Below, piece after piece: positions 37,001-48,800 of a stretch of DNA of 64,000 bases (positions are counted from its first letter, which is position 1; the number at the start of each line of letters is the position of its first letter). The position numbers and the translations under genes were made by a program. Source of the DNA: Paraspadella gotoi (taxonomy: Eukaryota > Chaetognatha); contig CM119269.1 in assembly GCA_051294375.1 (NCBI GenBank), positions 7,607,446-7,671,445 of the forward strand, given 5' to 3'. The notes under the pieces are model-generated. The model did no database searches, was not told the origin of the DNA, and saw nothing but the letters and a program-made list of their open reading frames with translations.

Positions 37001-38826
37001 GCCTATGTTCTATAGTGACCGACGAATATCTCGCGCGTTCGATTCCACTTTTTTTTTTCAACAAATTGATTTAAAAGATTTCTGATATTTCTTCCCTCCC
37101 CCCTTTCCCCACCCCTCCTCTCCCCCCTTTCCCCACCCCTCCTCTCCCCCCTTTCCCCACCCCTCCTCTCCCCCCTTCCCGCGTTTTCAGGCCGGAGTCG
37201 AGGAGGAAGAGAAGAGGTGGCGACACAAACTCATCGAAAAAGACGAGGAAGTCTCGACGCTGAGATCGAAACTCTCCCGGGCGCAAGTGGAGCGTCAAGC
37301 GGACATCGTCAAGTAAATGAGGGAAGGCGGGTGCAATGGTTCGAGGTCGAAATAAAATTATATTGTGTCTGTCGACCGAAACTGGGTTTTCTTGGCTAAG
37401 ATATTGTTTTTTGTTTATTTTTGTAAAAAGGTACCATTTTTTTTAAAAAAATTTATTTTAAATCTTTTTTAAATTATTTTTAAAAATATTTTTTAACAAG
37501 TATTTTTTTCTTATTTTTTTTTATTTTATTCTATTTTTTATTCTATATCTTCATCAATCCGATATTTGATTCAATTACCTCACATGTGTTTTTATAATAT
37601 TACTAAAATACTAAATGCTACAAGTTTTAAAAAATTATGCAAGCAAAAATAATATTGTTTTGATTTATATAATATTTTTTTAAGTACCGAAATGTTATTA
37701 GTACCGCAGTAACTGTTCAGTTTAAGCCCTTGAAAGCGATTTACATGTATTGGCGCAGCCACTGGTTTGTTTTGCGTTTACTTTTTTTTAAACATTCTAA
37801 CCCATTCATCAGGCTTAACACTCGCCTGGAAGAATTACAAGCTGAAAGAGCCTTACCTTTGGAGGTAAGTTATAAGCTGACCCGCGAATCAAAAGACCTC
37901 GAAGATTGAAAATGAATCGCGAAACCGTTTTTTAGCAGAATGTTCCGTCGCCTCCCTCACCCTCCCCGTCGTCCCCTCCGCCCGAACTCATAGAATACGA
38001 TCAAACGGGCGAAGGTAAGCGCATAGTGTTCCACTTATCTACTCCGTTTATCAATAACACTATATAGTACAGAAGGCTTCATATTATAAAATGAGGTTCC
38101 TCTTTTTTGTGATCAGAACTCGTTCCGAGAAAACTACTGGACCAAATTTATTGAAATTTGGAATGAACGATCCCTATGTGAATACTAATAAAACTATCGA
38201 GGCGAATTTCCATATTTGACCGCTGAGCCGAGATATGGGCCCCCCGTGGTGTCACCCATGGGGGCAAAAAATGGTCAAAAATTTTTTTCAATTTTTTTTA
38301 ATTATTTTTGTTTTGAACGATTGCACACAAAAACATAAAAACGTATTTAATAAATAATAAATACTATTTATTACCTCAAAAATATTAATTTACCTTAATT
38401 TTTAGCTTTATGAACATCAGCAGTTAAAGTCTGATTTGGAATAATTTGGGAAAATAGGAAGTAAAACGATGAACCATGCATCTTCAACCATGCTTAATTA
38501 TTGCAAATTTATCAATTTTAGTTCTAAAATGTTTTTTTCTTATGTTTAAAACGTCAATGCAACTGTATCTCTTGTCAGGGGTTGAATATCAAAATTCGCC
38601 TCGATAGTTCCATTTATATAGTCATTAGCACTCTAAATGTAAAATTTCATTAAATTAGATCGGGTAGTTTGGTGGGAACAGATTCTGGTCACAAAAAGGG
38701 GTACCACATTTTATAATATGAAGCCTTCTGTATATACTTTGTTAGAAATTGATATTAGACGAAGATCTGTTTATTGTATTTTCAGAACTTTCTATTCAAG
38801 AAGGCGAGCTTGGTACATCGGTTTGA
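31034..38826 (+). CDS. Kinectin / ribosome-binding protein 1-like ER coiled-coil protein
   Basis: ER membrane protein of the kinectin-p180 family, linking ER to ribosomes or microtubules. Twenty-five coding exons give 1,264 aa: 31034-31072, 31257-31566, 31654-31769, 31842-32062, 32142-32413, 32482-32639, 32702-32816, 32894-32997, 33064-33153, 33223-33294, 33371-33544, 33839-34060, 34126-34219, 34293-34474, 34553-34608, 34688-34794, 34879-34946, 35053-35193, 35275-35562, 35818-35940, 36114-36665, 37191-37312, 37813-37864, 37939-38014, 38786-38826. Residues about 14-36 form one membrane segment (VALICLAVFLFSTLMIYVV), followed by a lysine-rich stretch (KKKEDKRKREKKKEEKKK) and then long heptad coiled coil from about residue 375. 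Many coiled-coil exons are phase 0 at both ends. The 36114-36665 exon is the least certain. KTN1 and RRBP1 cannot be told apart here. Confidence 0.78.
36666..37190 (+). other. Kinectin-like intron 21, with 24-bp C/T minisatellite
   Basis: The segment 37098-37178 holds about 3.3 copies of a 24-bp unit, TCCCCCCTTTCCCCACCCCT plus CCTC, abutting the acceptor at 37190. The other strand is G-rich. The array doubles as the polypyrimidine tract of the intron. The rest of the intron is AT-rich. Confidence 0.8.
38070..38730. mobile_element. TA-flanked fold-back MITE, copy 3 (last kinectin-like intron)
   Basis: It is 661 bp long with terminal CAGAAGGCTTCATATTAT repeats, flanking TA and internal AAATTCGCCTCGATAG arms. 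It fills most of the 771-bp intron before the 41-nt terminal exon. It has no ORF. Confidence 0.85.
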
Positions 38827-41261
38827 TTTTTTGTGATATTCTCTCTTGACCCGTTGATGATGTTCTAAACACGAGGAAGCAGAATACGACAATGATTCAA
38901 ACTTGAATTAAACACGGCGAAAATGTTGAATGTTTTTAAAATGGAAACGCTTTTAGTTTTTTTATAGATTTGGTTCCTATTTCGATTTTTAAAAAAAATT
39001 TAGTTTGAGTGCGATATGTTTACAGCAAGGTTTTACTATTTTTTAGACCCAACTGTGATATTCGTGGTGGAGTTAAGCATTTTGTGAATGAGAGTTACAA
39101 TTTTTTTACAGAAAATATGAAAAGAAATGACGACGAAATAAAAATCATAAAAACTGCAGCCCACCTTCCCTTTTTATGTTTTTTTTTGGGGGGGGTGGGG
39201 GGAAATTCGCATCACCTTTTTTTGGCTCCCGTATATTGGTCTTCCACAATTGTCGCACGAGCTCGTGTCCATATTCCTTTGAGATTAATCAGTCGATGTC
39301 GGGATGCCTCACGTTGCCACCATTTTTAGCTATTAAAATTTTAACAATTTATATTATTTGTCCCTCCGAGGTGCGAATTTTTCTACCGTTGGTTTAAATC
39401 ATTCTTTTGAAAGTCGTCTCTTCATCGACTTCAAACATCGACGTTTGGCTGCTGAAATTTCACCGTCACATTCGATGTTTACAGATTTTTTTTCGGACCG
39501 TGTCATCAAAATTGTTGATATTCTTGTCTGTTTGAGATAAGGCCAATTGGCGTGATTTAAATAGCCACCAAATTTTTAATGTATTATTTTAAATAGACTA
39601 TATAGTTTCTATCAATCTAGTCTGTATTTAACACGAACGTGTTCGAAAGCTACGATACGCGTTAATCGCACCAATAAAAAAGGAAAAAAAAGTTTGGAAA
39701 AGGAACAATGTAATTGTGTACTGTTATGTGAAAGAACTTTGACGAGTTTACAATGAATCGTGGTTCATGACAACATTTTGGCCCTTTCGCATTATACATA
39801 TGAGTTAAAACAAACCTAGTTTTAAACAAATTTCAACTTAATTCTGGTTATTATTTCGAAAAACATAATTAGAAAGACGTAGCACTTGTAATTGGTCCTT
39901 AGATATGTTAAATTTCAGTATGTTGATATTGATTACCATGAGCTAAAATAGTTGGTTATAGTTTTTGTCAAAAATACTAGAAAATTTTATTAATTCTTTA
40001 AAAAACCTCATGGATCTTTTAGATTGAATTTGTTTCAATGAAAATATTTGCAAAAAATTGTATTTGTCTTATTGAAATCTAATTTCTTAGAGCAATTTAC
40101 TCTTTTTGTTGAAGTAGGCAATATATAGTATTTTTTTAAATCCATTTATGTAGAAAGGTTTAGAACTTCACTTTGATATTTAACTAAATATTCTTCTGCT
40201 ATACCTCCTATACCTTTCGATAACATAGTTGCAAAGTTCACCTTTTAAAGAATAATTTTGTATTTTTTCAAGAGTAAGGTTTGTGTTGGAGACCTTACGT
40301 AGAATGAAGAACAGGAAACGAGTAAACGAGTTTTAAGGATTGCCACATTTTAAGATTCATCAGCTTACTGAAAACGTAAATCTTAAATTTGTTAAATTTA
40401 AAAAATATATGAGCATCCATGCTTGATTTTTTCTCTGCATTATGCAAACTAAACTAAAAAACCGACTTCTAACTAATTTGTAACTAGTTTGAACTGACAG
40501 AAAGACTAAATACAAGAAAGTTATTCTTTTGTTGAGGATGAGTTGTCAATTGCATTTATGATTCAAAGATGACGCTCCAATTTAGTTACAATTGACTATC
40601 GTGTCTAGTTTTTTTTTTTTTTTTTTTTTTGGTTTTTTGAGTAACTTAATGACCCCAAAAACTCATAACGTTAGATTAAAATATGAAGCTAAAGGCTCAG
40701 CGTCTTTGAGTCTAACATGTACGCGACGTTGTCCACACGAAAAATTCCTCTTTAAAAAAAATAAACTTTCAAGTCGAAGTCAAAGATGGATTCATATTCG
40801 GTGGTGAGAGAATGTGTTGGCCTCTTCGTTCAAGGCGGGAATCCCACTCCGACTTCACCTCGATCACAACTCGAAATCTTGGCTCACTGCTCGGACAGTA
40901 ATCGTTCTCTGCTCGGACTTCACTGGTGAAAAGTTCACGCGGCTGCTCCGACCGAGAGGCTGCAAAGTTTTGGTGACCTCGAGCATTCGGGCCTTCTCTC
41001 GATTCGAGATCAATTTCGCCTGTTTTTATATTTCCTGCCCGTTTTTGTTTTCCGATTTTTTGTTATATTACTAATTCTTACGTAAACCACTTTACACCAC
41101 GATAAATTCTTTTTTTTTTTTTTGGCAGAAATTTTTTCCTACGAGCTACGAGCAAAGAAGTTTTAACTGTGAATTAACTCTGAACGAGAAATTCAAGCAG
41201 TTGAATTTTTTGCTACGTGGCAAATCGTCTACTATAAACTTGTTAAAAATAATTAAAAATA
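38827..41261. other. Intergenic spacer and 5' region of vasa
   Basis: No gene was recognised. AATAAA at 39136 and 39673 are possible kinectin-like poly(A) signals. A GC-richer block at 40690-41010 is followed by a T tract and a GGCAG acceptor-like site at about 41129, so an untranslated vasa leader exon with one intron is plausible. Everything else is AT-rich. Confidence 0.4.
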
Positions 41262-43889
41262 ATGGCGGATGATTGGGTGGACGAAGCTCCCGTCGCCAGC
41301 GCCTGGGACGGCAGCAGTGCCAGCGGTGTATTCGGCGGAGCGAAGGGAGGATTTGGTGGAGGATTTGGCGACGGCGGCTCCCGCGGAGGATTCGGTGGCA
41401 GCGGCAGCAGCAGAGGTGGATTTGGATCGTCCCATCAAAACGGAGGCTTTGGCGGAGGCGGTGGCGGAAACGCATGCCACCGATGCGGCGAAACTGGTCA
41501 CTTTGCAAGAGAATGCCCTCAAGGCGGTGGCAGCGGCGGCGCTAAGCCAGGTGGTGGATCAAATGTGTGTTACAAATGTCAAGAAGTCGGTCACTTTGCC
41601 CGAGAATGTCCACAGGGCGGCGGCGGCGGCGGAGGCGGCGATTGCTTTAAATGTCATCAACCGGGTCATTTCGCTCGTGAATGCCCCAACGACACTGGAA
41701 CTTCAAGCAGGTCCTATAATACCGGCGGCCGTGGTGGCACGGCCAAGTCCTGGAACAACAACAACAACAACACTTGGAATGGAGGAGACTCGAAAACCGG
41801 AAGCTTTAATTCCGTTGGCAGCAGCGTCGGCGGAGGTTGGGGCAACGACGCCTCAACTGACTCCTCGGCGTCCTTTTCCTCCACCGCGCCTCGTTATGGA
41901 TTCCCTTCTTCCGTGGGCGTCGATGGAACCGACTTTTCGGTGCCGCCTCCACCGAAAATCGGCCGCGGACGCGGCGTCCTCAAAAAGCAGTACGCGCCGT
42001 CGACAGTCGGATCTGGTGCCTCCTTTCAATCGAGCATGAGCGGCGCCGATCCCGGATTCGGTGGATTTTCCGGTAACGCCCCGGGATCCGGCAGCGGCGT
42101 TTCTTCAAGCGGATTTGGGACTAACTCTTTTGCCAGTTTTGGCAGCGGTGGTAATGTGGCCGCCAAAGACCAAGGTTCCGACGGTGGATTCGGCGATAGC
42201 TCCTTTAACGCCTCCCGCGCGAAGAATCCTAGCGGTGGATTCGGTGGCGGCGGCGGGGACAATACTTGCCGCAGCTGCCATGAGCCCGGACACATTGCCC
42301 GCGATTGTCCAAGCAAAGTGTGCCACAAATGCAAGCAGTCTGGTCACTTTGCCCGCGAATGTCAAGAAGAGGCCGTCCTTGACCCTTCCCGGCCGAAACC
42401 CGTCACCTACGTCCCGGAAGACGATGAGGGCACGCTGCAGAGCGTCTCTCAGGGCATTAACTTCGATAAATATCAAAACATCGCCGTGAAGGTGACCGGT
42501 ACCGATGCCCAATCCTTCGACCGGGGCGTCGACTCTTTCGAGGAGATGGACCTCTTCCCCGAGACTCTAAAAAACGTTAGGCGCCTCTACGCGAAGCCGA
42601 CGCCGATTCAACGACACGCCGTGCCCATCATCAACGCTGGGCGCGACCTCATGGCCTGCGCTCAGACTGGATCTGGCAAAACGTTGGCATTCATTCTGCC
42701 CGTCATCGGCGGGATCGTTCGCGAGAACCCGGCCGGCGGGTCCGCGGGCGTCGCCACTCCGATCGCCCTCGTCCTCAGCCCGACGAGAGAGTTAGCACGC
42801 CAAATTTACAACCACGCCAGAGAGTTTTGCCGGGGAACCGTCGTCCGGGCGGAGATGTGCTACGGAGGGACGGCGATCTCGGAGAACGTGCGCCGCCTAC
42901 CTGGCTGTCACATCCTGATCGCCACGCCCGGCCGCTTGAAAGATTTGGTTAACAACCGCCGCGTGGTCGACCTCTCCTCCATCAAGTACTTCATCCTCGA
43001 TGAGGCCGACCGGATGCTGGACATGGGCTTCGAGGATGAAATTCGAGCCATTGAGACAAGCGGGATGACGCCCAAGCAGAACCGCCAGACCCTTCTTTTC
43101 TCTGCCACATTTCCGGCCAGGATTCAAGAATTAGGCATGGACTTTATGAAGGATCATCTCTTCATCGCCGTTGGCATCGTCGGCGGCGCCAACACTGACA
43201 TCGAGCAGTCTATAATGCAAGTCTCTCAGCACGACAAGCGGGAAAAGCTGGTGGAGCTGCTGACGGCCTTACCGGACAAGCTGGTGCTCGTCTTCGTGGA
43301 GGCCAAGCGGCAGGCCGACTTCTTGGCCTCTTACCTGTCTCAATCCGAATTTTGTGCCACCTCCATCCATGGCGATCGCGAGCAACGCCAGCGCGAGGAG
43401 GCGTTGCGTGATTTCCGTTCCAAGCGGGCACCTATTCTCATCGCCACCAACGTCGCAGCCAGGGGGCTCGACATTCCCGAAGTGGAAATGGTCGTCAACT
43501 TCGATTTGCCGTCGTCGGCCGACGAATACGTGCACCGAATCGGGAGGACGGGACGCTGTGGTAACGTCGGCCGCGCCGTCACCTTCTTCGACGAGTTTCG
43601 AGATAACGACCTCTCGCTCTCTCGCGACATCGTGTCCACGATGCGACAGGCCGAACAGAATGTGCCTGAATGGCTCGAAACAATCGCCACCCAGCGCGGA
43701 GGCGGAGGCGGCTTCGGAGGCGGTAACCACGCCTCCGACGTCAGGCGACGCCGTGGAAGGGGTGGAAACGACGCTGGCGGCGCCGATGCGGGAAGCAACG
43801 CCACCGGAGAAGACAATTGGGACCAGGATGTTGGAGATTCGGTTGGATTTGGAGGAGGCGCAACAGAGGAGGAAGAATTATGGGATTGA
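41262..43889 (+). CDS. DDX4: ATP-dependent RNA helicase Vasa (DDX4) with five zinc knuckles
   Basis: Germline DEAD-box RNA helicase of perinuclear/germ granules. It is one uninterrupted ORF of 875 aa. The N-terminus is GGFGG-rich with five CCHC knuckles at residues about 72, 103, 128, 336 and 354 (CxxCxxxGHFARECP type). The helicase core runs from about 425: the Q motif (FEEMDLFPETL, PTPIQ), AQTGSGKT (467), PTRELARQI, TPGRL, DEAD (580), SAT (614), ATNVAARGLDIPEV and HRIGRTGR (757). It ends in an acidic tail, EEEELWD, like the terminal acidic-Trp motif of Vasa. Zinc knuckles separate Vasa from DDX3/Belle. All other confidently identified genes here are intron-dense, so the lack of coding introns is unusual. 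Confidence 0.93.
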   Translation: MADDWVDEAPVASAWDGSSASGVFGGAKGGFGGGFGDGGSRGGFGGSGSSRGGFGSSHQNGGFGGGGGGNACHRCGETGHFARECPQGGGSGGAKPGGGSNVCYKCQEVGHFARECPQGGGGGGGGDCFKCHQPGHFARECPNDTGTSSRSYNTGGRGGTAKSWNNNNNNTWNGGDSKTGSFNSVGSSVGGGWGNDASTDSSASFSSTAPRYGFPSSVGVDGTDFSVPPPPKIGRGRGVLKKQYAPSTVGSGASFQSSMSGADPGFGGFSGNAPGSGSGVSSSGFGTNSFASFGSGGNVAAKDQGSDGGFGDSSFNASRAKNPSGGFGGGGGDNTCRSCHEPGHIARDCPSKVCHKCKQSGHFARECQEEAVLDPSRPKPVTYVPEDDEGTLQSVSQGINFDKYQNIAVKVTGTDAQSFDRGVDSFEEMDLFPETLKNVRRLYAKPTPIQRHAVPIINAGRDLMACAQTGSGKTLAFILPVIGGIVRENPAGGSAGVATPIALVLSPTRELARQIYNHAREFCRGTVVRAEMCYGGTAISENVRRLPGCHILIATPGRLKDLVNNRRVVDLSSIKYFILDEADRMLDMGFEDEIRAIETSGMTPKQNRQTLLFSATFPARIQELGMDFMKDHLFIAVGIVGGANTDIEQSIMQVSQHDKREKLVELLTALPDKLVLVFVEAKRQADFLASYLSQSEFCATSIHGDREQRQREEALRDFRSKRAPILIATNVAARGLDIPEVEMVVNFDLPSSADEYVHRIGRTGRCGNVGRAVTFFDEFRDNDLSLSRDIVSTMRQAEQNVPEWLETIATQRGGGGGFGGGNHASDVRRRRGRGGNDAGGADAGSNATGEDNWDQDVGDSVGFGGGATEEEELWD

Positions 43890-44224
43890 GATTCCTCCAA
43901 ATTTTTTATTATTTTTTAAAGGGGTGGCCTGGCAGCTTACCATTGTTATTTAGTCATTTCTTTTCTGTAATAATAATTTTTTTATTGCATGAAATAATGG
44001 TAATGATTTTTAGAATTTTTTTTCGCTGATCCTGCTGAATACATTTGAAATCGAATAGTTAATATCATTTTCTGATTTTATAAGTTACAATGCTTTTTTA
44101 AATCGTTTGAATCGCCGTATGGAAAATCATGTTAATTAATAACTATTAAATTCAGGTTATATATTTGTCATCGCTTTTATTTTGCTTTTTAAACTTTTTT
44201 TTTAGTTAAATGTACAATGAAAAA

Positions 44225-44888
44225 ACCATCAGCTATAGAGGGAAAAGATAAGTTTTTTTTTAAATCTTTTGTTAACTATTTTTGTAGTGTTAATCTAAAG
44301 AAAAAATCGTCGCTCTATAATTCGTTTAGTTCTTATACATTAAATGGGCTGTCAATGGCGAAAAATTATTAATGGGTTAGTAGTATGGGTTAGCTGGGTT
44401 AGTAGTAATAGATGAGACAGGTAGCTACATTTTGGGGCGTACTTTTAAAATTTGTAATAGAATCCAAGTTCAAAAGATGTCGTGAAAGTTGTGTGTAAAT
44501 CCCTTCTTTTTTGTTGTGTTTGTGGTTTAAAGAGACGAATAGTTTATTNNNNNNNNNNACCATCAGCTATAGAGTATAGAGGGAAAAGATAAGTTTTTTT
44601 TTAATCTTTTGTTAACTATTTTTGTAGTGTTAATCTAAAGAAAAAATCGTCGCTCTATAATTCGTTTAGTTCTTATACATTAAATGGGCTGTCAATGGCG
44701 AAAAATTATTAATGGGTTAGTAGTATGGGTTAGCTGGGTTAGTAGTAATAGATGAGACAGGTAGCTACATTTTGGGGCGTACTTTTAAAATTTGTAATAG
44801 AATCCAAGTTCAAAAGATGTCGTGAAAGTTGTGTGTAAATCCCTTCTTTTTTGTTGTGTTTGTGGTTTAAAGAGACGAATAGTTTATT
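44225..44888. repeat. 10-N assembly gap between two near-identical 330-bp blocks
   Basis: The block 44225-44548 repeats at 44559-44888 with only a few indels: an extra TATAGA-like insertion and a one- or two-base difference in a T run. Exactly ten N separate them (44549-44558). This looks like an unresolved tandem duplication or two haplotypes joined by a scaffolder. Confidence 0.85.
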
Positions 44889-45774
44889 GGCAACAACAAT
44901 TTTTATTATATAGACGAACATGTTTCGCTGATGAAGGCTTACATTGAAGCTTAAACGTGTCCGAAATTTGTTTCTTTATAAAACTTGTACGTAAACAAAC
45001 AATTCATTTTCTATCTCAAACATAAAAATAGCAATTAAAATAAATTTAAAACAATTATTATTTATTATAAAATTTGAATTACTGAATAAAAAATTGTATA
45101 TTATTGCGCAAAGTGAGACTCGACGCTAGAGGGAAAACAAAATTAAATGGATTAACAAAGCACCGACCGGTGGTACCTCAGGTTGGATACGTAAGTTGAA
45201 TAGTAAAGTTACCCTTAATTATTTTAAACAAAATTTACCTCTATGCTTAAAATTATTCTTAACTCAGAACTTCGTACTTTTATTTGATGAGCGGGGTTTT
45301 CCGTCTCTTGCTCACCCTTCTGAGAGTATCTATAACTGATTATTATTATAATTATTATTATTACTGATAACTATTCCTTATATTAAATATCATTATTAAA
45401 TTATGATATCTGAATTTTCTGCTTTTTTTGTTATGAAAACGTATCTTCTTTCCTACGTTAATTTATGTAGAAAAAGTTTGACCAACTTGTATAATTTTTT
45501 TCAAATTGTATTATTTTTTTAACTTGTACAATTTTTTTGACTTTCATAATTTTTTTTAATTGAATAATTTTTTAATTTGTATGTTTTTTTTAAAAAGTCA
45601 TTAGTAGAGAGAGAAAAAAATAAATCCTAATAATAAAAAGGAAGAAGTTAAAAAGCTGAAAAAAAGGTTCTTTAAACTTATGAGGTCGTACATCAAATGT
45701 TTTATTTTTACATTTTATATACAAAGATTTTTTACTGAAATAAGCAAATTAGCATATACTTTAGAAATGAAATT

Positions 45775-45850
45775 TTAGTTGCGCCGAGAGTACTCGGGGA
45801 GCAACTCTATAAGTCACTTTTCGGTTGGTCGGTCGGTATGTCGGTCTGTC
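45775..45850. repeat. Hairpin-tipped element end (copy b)
   Basis: TTTTAGT is followed by a hairpin at 45778-45805 (GTTGC, CCGAG, CTCGG, GCAAC) and then CTCTATAAGTCACTTTTCGG and GGTCGGTCGG. The frame matches copies a and c but with a different stem. The downstream GGTCGGTCGG corresponds to the GGACGGACGG tract next to copy c, reversed. Confidence 0.6.
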
Positions 45851-48800
45851 GTTCTTTTCCACTTACATTACATTATAGATACTAGATAGATTTTAAAACT
45901 GATGGGTATCTATTTAAACTATTGAATAAGACACAATATCTAAACAAAATAAACGGTAACGGTATAACTTTGGTTTTATTTCAATGGTTGATTTGAAATG
46001 GTGGGACCAAATCTAACAGAGGGATTGTACTTAAGTGCGTTATACAATAAGTTCACATAAAATCTATGTAAAAGCATGTGTAACTAACGCATCTGTTGAC
46101 CAGTGCAAAGAAAGTAAATTTGATTAGCAGATTTATGTATGTTCTTTCTACCATTCTTCAATAATATGTCATGTTAGTGTAACAAGTCAAAAATAGCATG
46201 AATTAAGAATTCAACAAAATGAGTTGATGACACTCACTGAGAATTGATGGCCCCAAAAAGCGAATTCAACTGTTCAATAATTTAGAGAATTTAAGTATTT
46301 TTAGTAGAAATTTTAATTGTCATAGCAAATATTATTTAAAATTAAGATAGGGATTGAAAATACATATTCTATTAGAATAGCACAAAAAACATTTAATGAT
46401 TAAATTATCTTAATTTTAAATTTTTATTATATAAAATTGTTTACGATCATAATAAATATTTGAAGTGTTAACAAGCAAAATTAAAATTTTTTTAATTCTG
46501 TTAACGATATTTCATCACATTATGTAGGCTGGCATTGAAAATTCTGTGAAATTTTAAAATTAATTATTGTATGTATTGCAAATATTTTATGCGTGATTTT
46601 TCTAAGAATGAGAAAACAGTTTTACAAAGGATGAGACATATCTGAAAAGATTATATAACTGAAGGTAATATGAGGGAACCGGTTGCTTTGATCATAGTAT
46701 ATTTTAATATATAATCTATTTGTTAACCAAATTTTCGGAATTTAGGTGTAGGAATGAGTTTTTATTGAGATTTATTATGTAAAATCATTTAATAGTAATC
46801 AGGGTAAGGAAAAAGCAATGAAAATTCTTGACTAAAAAGCAATGACAACAATTTCTTTGTGAAACAATTATTTACAAGTGGTAAAATGATTGTAACTATT
46901 ACAATTGATAAACCCTGTAGACTTGAAATTGCATCTAATGATACAAATGTATTATTCCATATCATAGGCAAGTCTATTAGGCTGAAGTAAGTGTGAATTA
47001 GGGATAGGGAAAGGTACGAGGCTTTTATATCACTAGCCAACATTAAAATCCTTTAATATTTAAAATAAAATAAGAAAGGTTTCCGTATACAGTTGATCAA
47101 AATCTCTATAATAGTAAAATATAAAATTTTGTCCACCGTTATTTTATTTTTTTAAACTAATTGACGCCCCTTCTACAGGCGACCATGAGTCACAAAAGAA
47201 ATTACCTTTAGCAGAACTCGCTGGAGACTACAGAATGAAAAGCACACATAACCTCGTAGAATATAATGCGCTCTCTCGGAAAATACACTTTTGTTATTAT
47301 AAACAAATTTTGTAATTAAAAATTTATACTCAGAATCGACATTTTTGATAAGCTTGTCCAATTTAAATATTTTGTAAAGAAATATGAATTCCATTGCCAA
47401 TGAAAGTTTTTTATCAAATAAATTTGTAAAAAAATAAATACTTTATAATTCTGGAATGTTTCATTTGTTACATATAAGAATTACATTCCATTTTTTCATT
47501 ACTCGGAAATTACAATATTAATTTAATTAGGTCATCTCGTTCATTAACATTTTTTAAAATATTTTTCAAGCAAGATTTTATTTATTGCCTCATTTTGATA
47601 CAAAAACCGGTGACATGAACTAATTAAAATATTTGTATTCAAAGAATTCATTTTTCCTTATACAATTTTAAATATTTTACTTTTTTGGAATTTGTTTACT
47701 TTGCGAATGCATAATAATTTTCTTTAATTAATTGTAAAACATAGATTAAGATTAAACTTTAAGATAATCATTAAAATTCGTCTTTTGGTGGACATTAAAT
47801 TAAAATAAATTGGTGTTTCCAGAATTTTAACACTGAATGCAATTTTAACTGACTACTAAAATTTTATGAGTTAATTTGAGTTTAAATCGGCGTATGTTTG
47901 TCACCATGGGATCGGGGACTTCTTTAAATATTTGCGTAAAATTTTCTCTCAGTTTCTTTTTCTTGCAGTCTGGCTAGTGTGTTGAAGTAATTGCATATAG
48001 AAGGTTTTTTGTTCGGTCTCTGGACGGGGATAAGAACAATGTAAAAATTAAATCTGCTGCCGTTTTCGATCCGTGCGGATAATTTAATGAAAAACTTTTT
48101 TCGGAAAGGGGTAATACTTAGGTGGAAGGAATTTACTACCTATTATAGAAAAAAAAGGAACTTGTGTTCAAAGGTTTGATTTCGTAAAAAATTGAGATGA
48201 ATACTTTCAAAATTTTACGACGATAGTACTTTAATAGATGCAGATGTTAATTACTACTGTTGTATGTTTAGCTTATTTTTTCAAAAAATTTTTTAACAAT
48301 TACGATGAAATAAGCGAAGAACGCTTTTTGTATTATTAGGCAAAACCCTGTTGTCATAATTCTCTCACTGATTAATAGTAGCAATCAAGAATCTACAACA
48401 TAGCGTGTTTTTGGCACTTATTTTAAAAAGCTTTCCCCAACACATGGTTCCTCAGACTACTTCAATTCATTTAGACCTCTTTGTAGGTTTGAAGTTGAGC
48501 TTTTCAAAACACTATGGGTTACCTTTGTTTTTTTTATAAGCAGTTAGTAGTAGTACACTTGGGCAAATTTCAGCTTCGTTCGTCACATGTTCATCAGGGT
48601 ATAATATTTGATGGAACCGTTGAAATAATTTTTTTTTTAAAGTGGGTTTTACTTTATTTACCTAAAATTGGTTGAATGAGCTTGTACGTATCAACTAAAG
48701 ATTTTCCCCCAAAATAATTTGTATTATTGAGTAAAGTACTTTAAAAAATTAACTACCTGTAAATTTTGCACTTAACAGAAAATCGGTTTAATTGGTGGAG

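Noticed and set aside
41269-42489. Additional long ORFs overlapping vasa in other frames and strands
   Set aside because: GC-rich codon shadowing. Only the 875-codon frame has helicase and zinc-knuckle motifs.
46789-47400. AT-rich minus-strand ORFs with hydrophobic stretches
   Set aside because: No splice context, no known motif and base composition identical to surrounding spacer.
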